Below the pieces are notes generated by a model that was not told the DNA's origin, searched no databases, and worked only from the letters and a program-made list of their open reading frames with translations. A stretch of 64,000 bases of DNA from Nocardiopsis kunsanensis DSM 44524 (lineage in GTDB: Bacteria; Actinomycetota; Actinomycetes; Streptosporangiales; Streptosporangiaceae): assembly GCF_000340965.1 (NCBI RefSeq), contig NZ_ANAY01000010.1, positions 62,001-126,000 of the forward strand, in the 5' to 3' direction. Made by a program: the position numbers and the translations under genes. Positions 25,603-34,967 of this stretch are shown here, piece after piece (the first letter of the stretch is position 1; each line of letters begins with the position of its first letter).

Positions 25603-28032
25603 TCACACGTCGATACCGACGATGTCCTCGGGCCGCACCGGCGCGTGCGTGAGCGGACGCCCGGTGGCCTCCCGCACCGCCGCCACGATCGCCGGCGTCG
25701 ACGACAGCGTCGGCGGCTCACCCGCACCGCGCAGCCCGTAGGGCGCGTGCGGGTCGGGCCGCTCCAGCACGTCGATCCGCATCGGCGGAGTGTCCAGGAT
25801 GGTGGGGATCAGGTAATCGGTGAAGGAGGGGTTGCGGATCTCGCTGCCCTCGACCTGGATCTCCTCCATCAGCGCCAACCCCAGGCCCTGGGTCGAACCA
25901 CCCTGGATCTGACCCGCCAACTGCTGGGGATGCAGGACCTTGCCCACGTCCTGGACCGCGTCCAGGGCCACGACCTTGACCAGGCCCAGGTCCACGTCCA
26001 CATCCACCACGGCACGGTGCACGCACATCCCGAACTGGGTGTGCGAGGCGCCCTGGCCCAACTGCGGGTCCAACGCCTCCGTGGGACGGTGGTGGAACTC
26101 GCGCGTGTGCTCGACCACCGCGCCGCCCTCGGCCGCCTCACCCAACAGGTCGGCCAACGACACCAGCGCCCCGGCCGTGGCCGAGACCACCTTGCCGCCC
26201 GTCAGCGACAGGTCGGTGTCCTCCAGCCCCTCGGGGACCAGGCCCTTGGCCCGGGCCAGCGAGAACACCTCGTCACGGACCGATGCGCACGCCACCTTGA
26301 CCGCGCCACCGGTCATGTACGACTGGCGCGAGGCCGAGGAGGAGCCGGCCGAACCCACCTGGGTGTCGGAGGGTGCGATGACCACCTTCTCCACGCCCAG
26401 CTCGGTCCGGGCGATCTGGCCCTTGACCGTCACCAGCCCCTGGCCGACCTCGGCGGCCGCGGTGTGCACCTGCACCACCGGCTCACCGCCCGCGACCTCC
26501 ATGCGCACCCGCGCCGTGGAGTAGTCGTCGAACTCCTCCGAGTAGCACAGGTTCTTCAGTCCCACGCCATAACCCACACCGCGCACAACACCCTCACCAC
26601 GGGTCGTGCCGGCCACACCGCCGGGCAGCATGCGCTGGTCGGAGGGGTCGGCGAGGGTCGAACGCTCCGGGGGCATGGGCAGATCACGGCAACGCTCGAG
26701 CATCTCCGCCATCGGCAGGGGCATGTCGATCTCCTGCCCCGTGATGACCTTCGATCCCTGCGACATCGCGTTGCGCACCCGCAGCTCCACCGGGTGCATC
26801 CCCAGCTCGGCAGCGAGCTTGTCCATCTGCGACTCGTAGGCGAAACACGACTGCACCGCACCGAACCCGCGCATCGCACCGCACGGCGGGTTGGTCGTGT
26901 ACACCCCGTAGGCGTCCATCAACGCGTTCGGGATCTCGTAGGGGCCCAACCCCAGCGAGGAGGCCACACCCACCACCGCCGGGGTCGCCGACGCGTAGGC
27001 GCCGCCGTCCACGATCACCTCGGCCGTGGCGTAGAGCAGGCTCCCGTCGGCACGCGCCCCGTGCTCGTAGCGCATCTTGGCCGGGTGCCGGTGCACGTGC
27101 CCGTAGAAGGACTCCTCACGGTTGTAGACGAACTTGACCGGCTTGCCCGTGTGCAGCGCCAACATGCACGCGTGGATCTGCATCGACAGGTCCTCGCGTG
27201 CACCGAAGGCCCCGCCCACACCGGCCAGCGTCAACCGCACCTGCTCCTGGTCCAGACCCAGCGCCGGGGCGATCTGGCGCTGGTCCGCGTGCAACCACTG
27301 CGTAGCTACGTACAGGTCCACGCCGCCGTCCTCGGCCGGCACGGCCATACCCGACTCCGGACCCAGGAACGCCTGGTCCTGCATCCCCACCTCGTACTCG
27401 GTGGTGACCACGGCCGCGGCCTCGGCGCGCAACCCCTCCAGGACCTTCTCCTCACGCTCGGCCGAACCGGCGGCCTCGGTGAAGGCACCCGTACGGATCG
27501 GCTGGTACCGCAGCCGGTTGCCCCTCGGGTTGTACTCGGGGTGGTGCGGCACCTCGTCGGCCTCGTGCACCAGCGGGCAGTCGGGGTCCAACGCCGCCTG
27601 CCGCGAGTCACTGACCGGGTCCAGGACCTCGTAGTCCACCCGGATACGCTCCATCGCCCGGCGGGCCGTCTCCGGGTGGTCGGCCGCCACCACGGCCACC
27701 GGCTCACCCTTGTAACGCACCTTGTCGAAGGCCAGCACCGGCTGGTCCTGGAACTCCAACCCGTAGCGCTTCTCGCCCGGCACGTCCTCGTGCGTGAGCA
27801 CCGCCTGCACACCGGCGACCTTCAACGCCTCGGTGATGTCGATCCCCAGGATCCGCGCGTGCGGATGCGGACTGCGCAGGGTCGCCCCCCACAACATGTC
27901 CTCCATCCACATGTCCGACGAGTAGGCGAACTCACCGGTCACCTTCAACGTCCCGTCCGGCCGCCGCGGGCTCGTGCCCACACCGTCGCGGGTCGTGCTC
28001 GACAGGTCCGTCACACGTGTCGTCGCCGCCAT
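25603..28032 (-). CDS. pucD: Xanthine dehydrogenase, molybdopterin-binding subunit
   Basis: An 809-residue xanthine-oxidase-family large subunit. GTLKVTGEFAYSSDM and DVPGEKRYG mark the N-terminal ald_Xan_dh_C domain (residues 20-130). Motifs of the molybdenum site follow: GGAFGAREDLSMQ, AMRGFGAVQS, and the catalytic-Glu loop RGAGEPPTL near the C-terminus. It oxidises hypoxanthine and xanthine to urate together with the iron-sulfur and FAD subunits encoded upstream. Its ATG overlaps the stop of the deaminase gene (ATGA), so it is translationally coupled. It is the last gene of the operon before a strong terminator. Confidence 0.9.
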   Translation of the reverse strand: MAATTRVTDLSSTTRDGVGTSPRRPDGTLKVTGEFAYSSDMWMEDMLWGATLRSPHPHARILGIDITEALKVAGVQAVLTHEDVPGEKRYGLEFQDQPVLAFDKVRYKGEPVAVVAADHPETARRAMERIRVDYEVLDPVSDSRQAALDPDCPLVHEADEVPHHPEYNPRGNRLRYQPIRTGAFTEAAGSAEREEKVLEGLRAEAAAVVTTEYEVGMQDQAFLGPESGMAVPAEDGGVDLYVATQWLHADQRQIAPALGLDQEQVRLTLAGVGGAFGAREDLSMQIHACMLALHTGKPVKFVYNREESFYGHVHRHPAKMRYEHGARADGSLLYATAEVIVDGGAYASATPAVVGVASSLGLGPYEIPNALMDAYGVYTTNPPCGAMRGFGAVQSCFAYESQMDKLAAELGMHPVELRVRNAMSQGSKVITGQEIDMPLPMAEMLERCRDLPMPPERSTLADPSDQRMLPGGVAGTTRGEGVVRGVGYGVGLKNLCYSEEFDDYSTARVRMEVAGGEPVVQVHTAAAEVGQGLVTVKGQIARTELGVEKVVIAPSDTQVGSAGSSSASRQSYMTGGAVKVACASVRDEVFSLARAKGLVPEGLEDTDLSLTGGKVVSATAGALVSLADLLGEAAEGGAVVEHTREFHHRPTEALDPQLGQGASHTQFGMCVHRAVVDVDVDLGLVKVVALDAVQDVGKVLHPQQLAGQIQGGSTQGLGLALMEEIQVEGSEIRNPSFTDYLIPTILDTPPMRIDVLERPDPHAPYGLRGAGEPPTLSSTPAIVAAVREATGRPLTHAPVRPEDIVGIDV

Positions 28033-29390
28033 CAGCGGCTCACCTCCTTGGTCAGGGCCCGGTGGGCCGCCCGGCCCCGGGCCGCCGCCTTCTCAGCGGG
28101 CAGCGTGCGCAACTCACCGCGGTCCACGACCGTCCGGCCGCCGACCCAGAGCCGCTCCACCGGCGGCGGAGCACCGAAGACCAGCGCCACCACCGGATCG
28201 TCGATCACGTCGTGACCGAGCCCGTCCACACGCCACAGCGCCAGGTCGGCGACCTTGCCGACCTCGACCGTGCCCAGCTCCTCCTGGCGCCCCAGCACCC
28301 GGGCCCCACCAGTGGTGGCCAGCTCCAGGGCCTGGCGCGCACTCAACGCCGTGGGCCCCGACCGGGCCCGCGCCATCAGCATCGCCTGGTGCATCTCACC
28401 GGCCATCGTGCTCATCTCGCTCGACGCCGGACCGTCCACACCCAGCCCCACAGGGGCACCGGCCTCCACCAGCTCCGGGACCCGGCAGATCCCCGCGCCC
28501 AGACGCCCGTTGGAGGTCGGGCAGTGCGCCACACCCGTGCCCGTACGCGCGATCTTGCCGATCGCCTCGTCCGACAGGTGCACCGCGTGGGCGAACCACA
28601 CGTCCTCGCCCAGCCAGCCCAGCGACTCGGCGTACTCCACCGGGGTGCACCCGAACTCGGCCAGGCACTGCTCCTGCTCGTCCATCGTCTCGGCCAGGTG
28701 GGTGTGCAACCGCACGCCCTTGTCCCGGGCCAGCTCCGCGCCGCGCACCATCAACTCACGCGAGACCGAGAACGGCGAACACGGGGCCACCGCCAGACGC
28801 GTCATCGAATCGAAGGAGGGATCGTGGTGGGCGTCGATCGCAGCGGCCGTGGCCTCCAGCGCCCCCTCGGTGGACTCCACCACCTCGTCCGGGGGCAGAC
28901 CGCCCAGACTCTGCCCGCGGTCCATCGACCCGCGCGCCAGGTCCAGGCGCACACCCACCTCACGGGCGGCCTCCACCTGCGCTGCTACCAGGTCACCGCG
29001 CCCCGACGGATACACGTAGTGATGGTCGGAGACGGTCGTGCACCCCGACAGCGCCAGGTGCGCCAACCCCGCCGACGTGGTCTGGGAGGCCACCGCAGCG
29101 TCCATGCCCGCCCACATCCGGTAGGAACCGACCAGCCACTCGAAGAGCGTGCCGTCGGCGAACAGCCCCTGGGTCGCCCACTGGTACAGGTGATGGTGGG
29201 TGTTGACCAGACCCGGCGTCAGCAGGCACCCGCGCCCGTCCACCCGCTCGGCCCCCTCCGGGACCCACGGGGCCGGACCGGCGCCCACCGCCGCCACACG
29301 CCCGCCCTCGACCACCACGTGGCCGTCGACGAACTCCTGACCGGAGACCGTCACCACATGGGCGCCCTCGACGACCAACGCCCCGCTCAT
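28032..29390 (-). CDS. 8-oxoguanine deaminase-type amidohydrolase
   Basis: A 452-residue metal-dependent amidohydrolase. Metal-site motifs are visible: TPGLVNTHHHLYQW (HxH), VRLHTHLAET, VWFAHAVHLSDE and GVDGPASSEM. The YQWATQGLFADGTLFEWL stretch is typical of the 8-oxoguanine deaminase / hydroxyatrazine hydrolase branch rather than guanine deaminase. Placement between xanthine dehydrogenase subunits supports a role in feeding 8-oxoguanine or guanine derivatives into urate. The start ATG at 29390 overlaps the previous stop (ATGA) and follows GGGAG. The exact substrate is inferred from family and context. Confidence 0.83.
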   Translation of the reverse strand: MSGALVVEGAHVVTVSGQEFVDGHVVVEGGRVAAVGAGPAPWVPEGAERVDGRGCLLTPGLVNTHHHLYQWATQGLFADGTLFEWLVGSYRMWAGMDAAVASQTTSAGLAHLALSGCTTVSDHHYVYPSGRGDLVAAQVEAAREVGVRLDLARGSMDRGQSLGGLPPDEVVESTEGALEATAAAIDAHHDPSFDSMTRLAVAPCSPFSVSRELMVRGAELARDKGVRLHTHLAETMDEQEQCLAEFGCTPVEYAESLGWLGEDVWFAHAVHLSDEAIGKIARTGTGVAHCPTSNGRLGAGICRVPELVEAGAPVGLGVDGPASSEMSTMAGEMHQAMLMARARSGPTALSARQALELATTGGARVLGRQEELGTVEVGKVADLALWRVDGLGHDVIDDPVVALVFGAPPPVERLWVGGRTVVDRGELRTLPAEKAAARGRAAHRALTKEVSR

Positions 29391-29905
29391 GCGCCGCTCC
29401 CGGCCTGCGCACGGCGCTCGGCCGCCAGATGCACCGCGTCGATGATCTTCTCGTAACCGGTGCACCGGCACAGGTTGCCCGCCAGCGCCTCGCGGATCTC
29501 CGCGTCGTCGGGCGCCTGACCACGGGCACCGACCGTACGCTCCAACAGGTCATCGGTCTGCACCAGCAGCCCCGGCGTACAGAAACCGCACTGGACCGCA
29601 CCGGCTTCCACGAACGCCTCCTGGACCGCGCCCAGGGGCCGCTCGTCGGTGCCCTTGCCGTGGCCCTGGGCCAGCCCCTCCACGGTGCGCACCTGGCGCC
29701 CCTGGGCCTGACCGGCCGCGATCATGCACGAACACGCCGTCTCGCCGTCGAAATAGACGGTGCAGGAACCGCACTCGCCCTGCTCGCAGGCGTTCTTGCT
29801 GCCCGGCAGCCCCAGCCGCTCACGCAGCACGTACAGCAGGCTCTCACCCGGCCAGACGTTGTCGGCACTCACGTCTTCACCGTTGACGTTGAACGTCACG
29901 CGCAT
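29387..29905 (-). CDS. pucE: Xanthine dehydrogenase, 2Fe-2S subunit
   Basis: A 172-residue protein with a plant-ferredoxin-like first cluster (NACEQGECGSCTVYFDGETACSC) and a second cluster domain (QCGFCTPGLLVQTDDLL...GNLCRCTGYEKIIDAV). This is the standard small subunit of molybdenum hydroxylases. It transfers electrons between the molybdenum centre and FAD. It overlaps the FAD-subunit gene by 10 nt upstream and the deaminase gene by 4 nt downstream. Confidence 0.92.
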   Translation of the reverse strand: MRVTFNVNGEDVSADNVWPGESLLYVLRERLGLPGSKNACEQGECGSCTVYFDGETACSCMIAAGQAQGRQVRTVEGLAQGHGKGTDERPLGAVQEAFVEAGAVQCGFCTPGLLVQTDDLLERTVGARGQAPDDAEIREALAGNLCRCTGYEKIIDAVHLAAERRAQAGSGA

Positions 29906-30765
29906 CGCGTGGCTCCCTTCCGGTAGTCGGTCACCGACCAGCTCAGCGCACGCCGCGCCATCACTGCGAGCGCGTGCTTGCGGTATTCCGCACTGCCCCG
30001 CTGGTCGTCGATGGGGCGGGCCGCCGAGGCCACCAGGTCACCGAAACGGCGCACCGTGGCCTCCGACAGGTTCGACCCGTTCTCCCAGTCGAACTCCGCG
30101 GCCAGGAACTCCTCGGCCGTCTCCGCACGCACCGGTGTGGGCGCGGCCGCACCCAACCCGGTGCCCACCGTGCGCGTGTGCGGGTCCAGTGCCAGCGAGA
30201 AGGAGGTCACAGCGATCACCATCGAGTTGCGGGTCCCGATCTTGGCGAACTGCTGGGGCCCGGTCGGCTCCGGCAGCAGCACCGCAGTGATCAGCTCGTC
30301 CTCGCGGCAGGCCGTCTCGCGCAGCGACAGGTAGAACTCCCGCGCCGGGACCGTGCGCCGGCCCCGCACCGAGGCCAGCTCCACCACCGCGTCGGTGGCC
30401 AGCAGGGCCGGATGGGTGTCGCCGGCGGGGGAGGCCCCGCCCAGGTTCCCGCCCACCGTGCCCCGGTTGCGGATCTGCGGGGAAGCCACCGTGCGCGAGG
30501 CCTTGGCCAACGCCGGAGCGCTCGTACCCAGCCCGTCCACGATCCGGGTGTAGGACACCCCCGCACCCAGACGGATCCGCCCCTGCTCGGGGCCCGACTC
30601 GGCCAACTCAGGAACACGCGAGAGATCGATCAGGGTCTGGGGGCGGCGCTTGTCGAAGTTCAGCTCCACCATCACATCGGTGCCGCCCATGATGGGCACC
30701 CCGTCCGGATGGGCGTGCTTGGCCTCGAGCGCTTCCTCCAGAGTGGAGGGGCTCAGGAATTCCAT
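29896..30765 (-). CDS. pucC: Xanthine dehydrogenase, FAD-binding subunit
   Basis: A 289-residue FAD subunit. MEFLSPSTLEEALEA begins the protein; VPIMGGTDVMVELNF and ASPQIRNRGTVGGNLGGASPAGD are the flavin-contacting loops. The start ATG at 30765 has GAGGA 6 nt upstream and an upstream in-frame start is unlikely because it would run into the control region. It is the first gene of the four-gene purine operon and is divergent from pucR. Confidence 0.9.
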   Translation of the reverse strand: MEFLSPSTLEEALEAKHAHPDGVPIMGGTDVMVELNFDKRRPQTLIDLSRVPELAESGPEQGRIRLGAGVSYTRIVDGLGTSAPALAKASRTVASPQIRNRGTVGGNLGGASPAGDTHPALLATDAVVELASVRGRRTVPAREFYLSLRETACREDELITAVLLPEPTGPQQFAKIGTRNSMVIAVTSFSLALDPHTRTVGTGLGAAAPTPVRAETAEEFLAAEFDWENGSNLSEATVRRFGDLVASAARPIDDQRGSAEYRKHALAVMARRALSWSVTDYRKGATRCA

Positions 30766-30983
30766 GCTCGTCCTCGTCGTTGCCAGTGCGCCGTCACAGC
30801 CGACGCACGATCGGGTCCTGGGCACCACTCACCGGTGCCCGTTTGTGGAGTACATCACTGTCCCGGGCAGGCCAGCCAGAACGTGATGACATGAAGAGTT
30901 TTTGCGACCAGGCGTTACAGTTGGTCTTTCCTACAAGTGAACGAACACCCACCACCGATCCATCGGAGCCACAGAGGATGTCC
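30766..30983. promoter_or_regulatory. Shared control region of the xanthine dehydrogenase operon and pucR
   Basis: A 218-bp divergent intergenic region, more AT-rich than its surroundings around 30840-30950. An inverted pair GACCA-N11-TGGTC (30909-30929) lies about 55-75 bp before the pucR start and is a candidate PucR site. The -10 and -35 boxes cannot be assigned with confidence. Confidence 0.45.
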
Positions 30984-32558
30984 ATGCAGATCAGCGAACT
31001 GATCGCGGTCAAAGGGCTGCGTCTGCGCTTTCTGACAGGTGCCGACCAGGCCCACCGCACCATCCGGTGGGCCTACACCACCGATCTGCTCGAACCCGCC
31101 CGCTACCTGCGCGGCGGAGAGTTCGTCCTCACCGGCATGATGTGGCACCACACCCCGAAGGACTCCGAGACCTTCGTGTCCTCGGTCGCGGAGGCCGGCG
31201 CCGTGGCAGTGGGGGCCGGGACCGCCCTGGGCGACGTACCCCCCGACCTGGTCGCCGCCTGCCGGGAACACGACCTCCCCCTGGTCGAGGTTCCCACCGA
31301 CACCTCCTTCGGCGCCGTCACCGAAGAGGTCCTGCGCTCACTGACCCGGCACCGCTTCACCACCATCGCCGAGACCCGCGACCGCCACCGCCGCCACATG
31401 GCGGACCTGGCCGCCGGCGCGGACTTCCCCGCCGCCTTCACCCAGGCCGCCACCCAGGCGGGCCTGCGCGCCTGGGTGCTCTCCTCCACCGGCAGACCCG
31501 TGGCCGCCTCCACCGCCCCCCTCGCCCCCCACGAGGCCGACAGCCTCGCCGCACGCGCCCTGACCTGGTCGGACTTTCCCCACACCGCACGCCTGGAGGA
31601 GTCCGACCACACCCTCGTCAGTCTCTGGCCCGTCCAGAGCAAGGACTCCCACCCCCTGGCCACCTGGCTGCTGGTGTGCGCCGGGGACCACAACGACTGG
31701 AGCGAGGAAGAGCACGAGGCCGTCGCCGAACTCACCTCCATGGCCGTGCTGGGCCGCAGCCGCACCGACGAACGCGCCCTCACCCACGCCCGCCACCTGG
31801 AAGGCCTGCCCCGCCTGCTGGCCGCCCAACGCTTCGACGAGGTCACCGCCCTCATGCAGGGCGTGGACCCCACCGACGACGACCACGACACCGGACACGT
31901 CGTCGTCAGCGCCACCATGCTCCCCGGCCCCCGCGTCCCCGACCTGGCCCGGCGGGTGCTCGCCGAACTCGTCGCCGCCTGGCCCGGTTCCGTGGTCACC
32001 GGCGACCAGGACACCCTCGCCGTCGTGCCCGTCACCGACATCGACGGCCCCGCCCGCGAACGCGCCGACCACATCCGCGCCGACCTGGTCCACCGCGCAC
32101 GCGTGCTGGAGGGCGGCCTGCTCGACCACCGGCTGGCCATCGGGCTCAGCTCGGCCGCCCGCGGCGTGGCCGAACTGCGCGGGGCCGCCGTCGAGGCCCG
32201 GCACGCCCGCCGCCTGGCCGAACTGCGCGGCGGACGCTCCCGCGTCATCGCCGGCGCCGAGATCGACTCCCACGAACTCCTGCTCGCCTCGGTGCCCGAA
32301 GAGGTCCAGTCCTCCTACCGCGACCGCCTGCTGGGTCCGCTGCTGGCCTACGACCGGGACCACCGCTCCGAACTCGTGGACACCCTCCAGCGCTTCCTCG
32401 ACCATTCCGGCTCCTGGCAGCGCTGCGCCGCCGCCATGCACGTGCACGTCAACACCCTGCGCTACCGCATCGGCCGCATCGAGGACATCACCGGCCGCGA
32501 CCTGAGCAACCTCGAACACCGCGTCGACCTCTTCCTGGCCCTGAAACTGCAGGAATGA
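30984..32558 (+). CDS. pucR: PucR-family purine catabolism regulator
   Basis: A 524-residue activator. The N-terminal PucR domain (MQISELIAVKGLRLRFLTG ... LLEPARYLRGGEFVLTG) is followed by a GGDEF-like middle region. A C-terminal PucR helix-turn-helix contains TLQRFLDHSGSWQRCAAAMHVHVNTLRYRIGRIE. The ATG at 30984 is favoured because AGAGG lies 8 nt upstream; an ATG two codons earlier is too close. It is divergent from the xanthine dehydrogenase operon and very likely controls it in response to purine catabolites or nitrogen state. Confidence 0.9.
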   Translation: MQISELIAVKGLRLRFLTGADQAHRTIRWAYTTDLLEPARYLRGGEFVLTGMMWHHTPKDSETFVSSVAEAGAVAVGAGTALGDVPPDLVAACREHDLPLVEVPTDTSFGAVTEEVLRSLTRHRFTTIAETRDRHRRHMADLAAGADFPAAFTQAATQAGLRAWVLSSTGRPVAASTAPLAPHEADSLAARALTWSDFPHTARLEESDHTLVSLWPVQSKDSHPLATWLLVCAGDHNDWSEEEHEAVAELTSMAVLGRSRTDERALTHARHLEGLPRLLAAQRFDEVTALMQGVDPTDDDHDTGHVVVSATMLPGPRVPDLARRVLAELVAAWPGSVVTGDQDTLAVVPVTDIDGPARERADHIRADLVHRARVLEGGLLDHRLAIGLSSAARGVAELRGAAVEARHARRLAELRGGRSRVIAGAEIDSHELLLASVPEEVQSSYRDRLLGPLLAYDRDHRSELVDTLQRFLDHSGSWQRCAAAMHVHVNTLRYRIGRIEDITGRDLSNLEHRVDLFLALKLQE

Positions 32559-32596
32559 GGCCGGACTGTCGGGACCCCCTCCTAGGATCGGCGCCC

Positions 32597-33298
32597 ATGA
32601 GTATCGATCCCGACACCAGCCACCACACCGGGGCCGACCTGTCCGGCGCCGACCTGCGCCGGACCCTGTCCGCACCCGCGCCGGACCCGCGGGTCTTCAC
32701 CCGCTGCGACCTGTCCGGCGCCGACCTGCGCGGGGCGGACCTGGCCGGGGCCGCTTTCGCCGACTGCCGCCTGGACGGGGCGCGCCTGGAACGGGCCGTG
32801 CTGGACCAGGCCCGCCTCACCGGCGGCAGCGCCTCCGGAGCCGTCTTCTCCCACACCGACTGCACCGACGCCCGCTTCGAACGACTGGACCTGGCCAACA
32901 CCCACTTCCGGGGGGCCCTGCTCGCCGACACCGCCTTCACCGCCTGCCGCATGACCGGCGCGGACCTGACCGGCCTGCGCGGGGTCGGCCCCACTTTCGC
33001 CCAGTGCAACCTCATGCTCGCCCGCTGCAAGGGACTGAATCTGCGCGGGCAGCGGCTCGAAGGGCTGCGGATGGACGAGGCCGACCTGTCCGGAACGGAC
33101 CTGCGCGAGAGCGTCTGGGTCGACTCGCGCCTGCGCGGGGCCACCTGGGTGGCGGCCGACTTCCGGGGGGCCGACCTGCGCGGAGCCGACCTGGGCGAGC
33201 CCACCCTGCAGGAGGCCGGCGCTCTGCGCGGGGCCAACATCGGGCCCGCTCAGGCCGGCGCGCTCCTGGCGGCCCTGGGCATCACTGTGCTGGCCTGA
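32597..33298 (+). CDS. Pentapeptide-repeat protein
   Basis: A 233-residue protein made almost wholly of A(D/N)LXX repeats: GADLSGADLRRT, CDLSGADLRGADLAGAAF, DEADLSGTDLRES, FRGADLRGADLGE. The repeats form a right-handed quadrilateral beta helix. Some family members mimic DNA and protect gyrase (MfpA/Qnr type); others have unknown roles. No ribosome site is present. A TAGGAT -10 box at 32583-32588 lies 8 nt before the ATG, so the mRNA is probably leaderless. A strong hairpin follows at 33369. Confidence 0.85.
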   Translation: MSIDPDTSHHTGADLSGADLRRTLSAPAPDPRVFTRCDLSGADLRGADLAGAAFADCRLDGARLERAVLDQARLTGGSASGAVFSHTDCTDARFERLDLANTHFRGALLADTAFTACRMTGADLTGLRGVGPTFAQCNLMLARCKGLNLRGQRLEGLRMDEADLSGTDLRESVWVDSRLRGATWVAADFRGADLRGADLGEPTLQEAGALRGANIGPAQAGALLAALGITVLA

Positions 33299-33326
33299 CC
33301 CCGGCGCCCACCGCGCCCGAGGGGAG

Positions 33327-33343
33327 AATCTACACCGTCAAGG
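33327..33343. repeat. Copy A of a 17-bp near-palindromic motif
   Basis: AATCTACACCGTCAAGG. It is related to copies at 41742-41758 and 44652-44668 (consensus AATCTACRCYGTAAAGG), with TCTAC-N3-GTAAA half-site symmetry in the two better copies. A transcription-factor site is inferred. Confidence 0.4.
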
Positions 33344-33368
33344 CCGGGCTCGCGGCGCCCACCGAGCG

Positions 33369-33403
33369 CCTGCAGCACTCCCTCCACCGGGGAGTGCTGC
33401 AGG
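33369..33403 (+). terminator. Hairpin after the pentapeptide gene
   Basis: A 14-bp perfect stem (CCTGCAGCACTCCC and its complement) with a 7-nt loop lies 70 bp after the stop codon. Confidence 0.6.
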
Positions 33404-33424
33404 TACTCGCCCCACACGGAACCC

Positions 33425-33740
33425 TCAACGACCCAACACCCGCAACAACCACGGCAACCGCTGGGCCACCACCGAACGGCTCACCGAGGCCTCCGGGGCC
33501 AGCCCGTCGAAGGCGTGGCAGGCCCCGGCCACACGTGCAGCTCCGCGTGACCGCCCGCGGACCAGACACGGGAGGTGAAAGCCACCACCTCGTCCCGGAA
33601 CGTCTCGGCCGAACCCACGTCCAAGAAGGCCGGCGGCAACCCCGACAGGTCCTTCGCGCGTGCCGGCGCCGCATAAGGGCGCGGGTGCACGGGGACTCCA
33701 ACCGGGGCGGGGCAGCGAACCAGCCCAATGTGCGCACGCC
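33425..33740 (-). pseudogene. C-terminal remnant of an alpha/beta hydrolase (HSL/fold-3 type)
   Basis: Only the last third of the family can be seen, spread over frames: a LGWFAA piece, then YAAPARAKDLSGLPPAFLDV and GSAETFRDEVVAF...HAELHVWPG in one frame, then ACHAFDGLAPEASVSRSVVAQRL in the next. The segment covers the catalytic Asp (FLDVGSAE) and His (CHAFD) region of acetyl-hydrolases. The nucleophile Ser half is gone and a frameshift separates the two active-site parts, so it is non-functional. Confidence 0.7.
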
Positions 33741-33833
33741 CGCATCTTCGGCAACAGAGGGCATGGAAGCCCCCGGGCCCTCAACACCCCGGTACCACGG
33801 CGTCCCGGTCCCGGCAGGGCCCGGGGGAGCCGC

Positions 33834-34967
33834 TCACCGGTCGGACCGAGGACCCCCTCCCGGCCGGCGGCTGAGCGCGTCGACCATGCCGCTGCGTGCC
33901 GGCTTGGGAACGTAGTGCTCGTCGAAGGGCAACGCCTCCGCGGTACCCGGGAACCACTCGGGCACCCACGAATGGTGGTCGGCCGCGCCCCAGACCGTCA
34001 CCCCCGGACAGCGCTCCACCTCCAAACACGCCTGCACCACCTGCCGGTACTCCTGCCCCTGTTCCTCGATCTGCTTCCGATCCACGGGTTCGGGGATACG
34101 CACGTCCAGCTCGGTGATGGCCACGTCCAGCCCCAGATCGGTGAAGCGCTCCATCTGCTGCACCAGGTCATCGGGCACCCGGCCGTGCACGAAATGGCTC
34201 TGGAAACCGATCCCGTGCAACGGCACGCCCCGCTCCAGCAGGTCCGAGGCCAACTCGTACAACGCATCGGACTTGGCCCCGCCGCCCTCGACGTTGAACT
34301 CGTTGATGTAGAGCTCGGCCTCGGGATCGACCGCGTTGGCCGTCCACAACGCATGGGCGATGTAGTCCTCGCCCATCGTCTCCAGCCACAGGTTCTCCCG
34401 CAGCTCGGGCCCGTCGTCCTCGAAGGGTTCGTTGATCACGTCCCACGCCTGCATCCGGCCCTGGTAACGCCCCAGGAGCGCCTCGGTGTGCTCCTGCAGC
34501 ACCTGGCGCAGCTCCTCCTCCTGCCACTCGCGCTCGGTCAACCACCCCGGCAGCTGGTTGTGCCAGGTCAGTGTGTGCCCGCGCATCGACATCCCGTGCT
34601 CGTCGGCGAAATCCACCAGCGCGTCCGGCCCGCTGAAGTCGAACCCGCCCCGCTCGGGCTGGACCAACGACCATTTCATCGTGTTCTCGGCCGTCATCGA
34701 CGTGTAGTTGCCCGAGACGACATCCTGATACGTGCTGTCCTGGGCCAAGGGCTCCACCGCCACCGCCACACCCAGATCCATCCCCCGGGCATCGGCCAGC
34801 CGGCGCAGATTCCCCTCGGCGTGCGGGTGCTCCTGTTCGTCCGGCCACGGCACCAGCACCAACGCGGCGGCCACGGCCAGCACCACCAGCCCCACAACCA
34901 ACGCCGCCAGGCCCCCGAGGCGCCACCGCAACGCCCCTGACCCGCCCCGCTGCCGAACCACTAACAC
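33834..34967 (-). CDS. GH10 endo-1,4-beta-xylanase, membrane-anchored
   Basis: A 377-residue protein with one hydrophobic segment (about residues 18-42) after a short basic N-terminus, then a GH10 barrel. The acid/base Glu is in AWDVINEPFED and the nucleophile in VAITELDVRIPEP. MTAENTMKWSLVQPERG, GHTLTWHNQLPGW and VTVWGAADHHSWVPEW are other GH10 landmarks. It would hydrolyse xylan outside the cell; there is no clear cleavage site or lipobox, so it may stay membrane-bound. No carbohydrate-binding module is present. The GTG at 34967 has AAGG 7 nt upstream and overlaps the end of the P450 remnant by 7 nt; a GTG at 34961 is the alternative. Confidence 0.85.
   Translation of the reverse strand: MLVVRQRGGSGALRWRLGGLAALVVGLVVLAVAAALVLVPWPDEQEHPHAEGNLRRLADARGMDLGVAVAVEPLAQDSTYQDVVSGNYTSMTAENTMKWSLVQPERGGFDFSGPDALVDFADEHGMSMRGHTLTWHNQLPGWLTEREWQEEELRQVLQEHTEALLGRYQGRMQAWDVINEPFEDDGPELRENLWLETMGEDYIAHALWTANAVDPEAELYINEFNVEGGGAKSDALYELASDLLERGVPLHGIGFQSHFVHGRVPDDLVQQMERFTDLGLDVAITELDVRIPEPVDRKQIEEQGQEYRQVVQACLEVERCPGVTVWGAADHHSWVPEWFPGTAEALPFDEHYVPKPARSGMVDALSRRPGGGPRSDR

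Noticed and set aside
31067..33298. 743-residue open frame across the PucR gene
   Set aside because: Its first part is an out-of-frame Arg/Pro-rich shadow of pucR; only the last 233 codons, the pentapeptide protein, are real.
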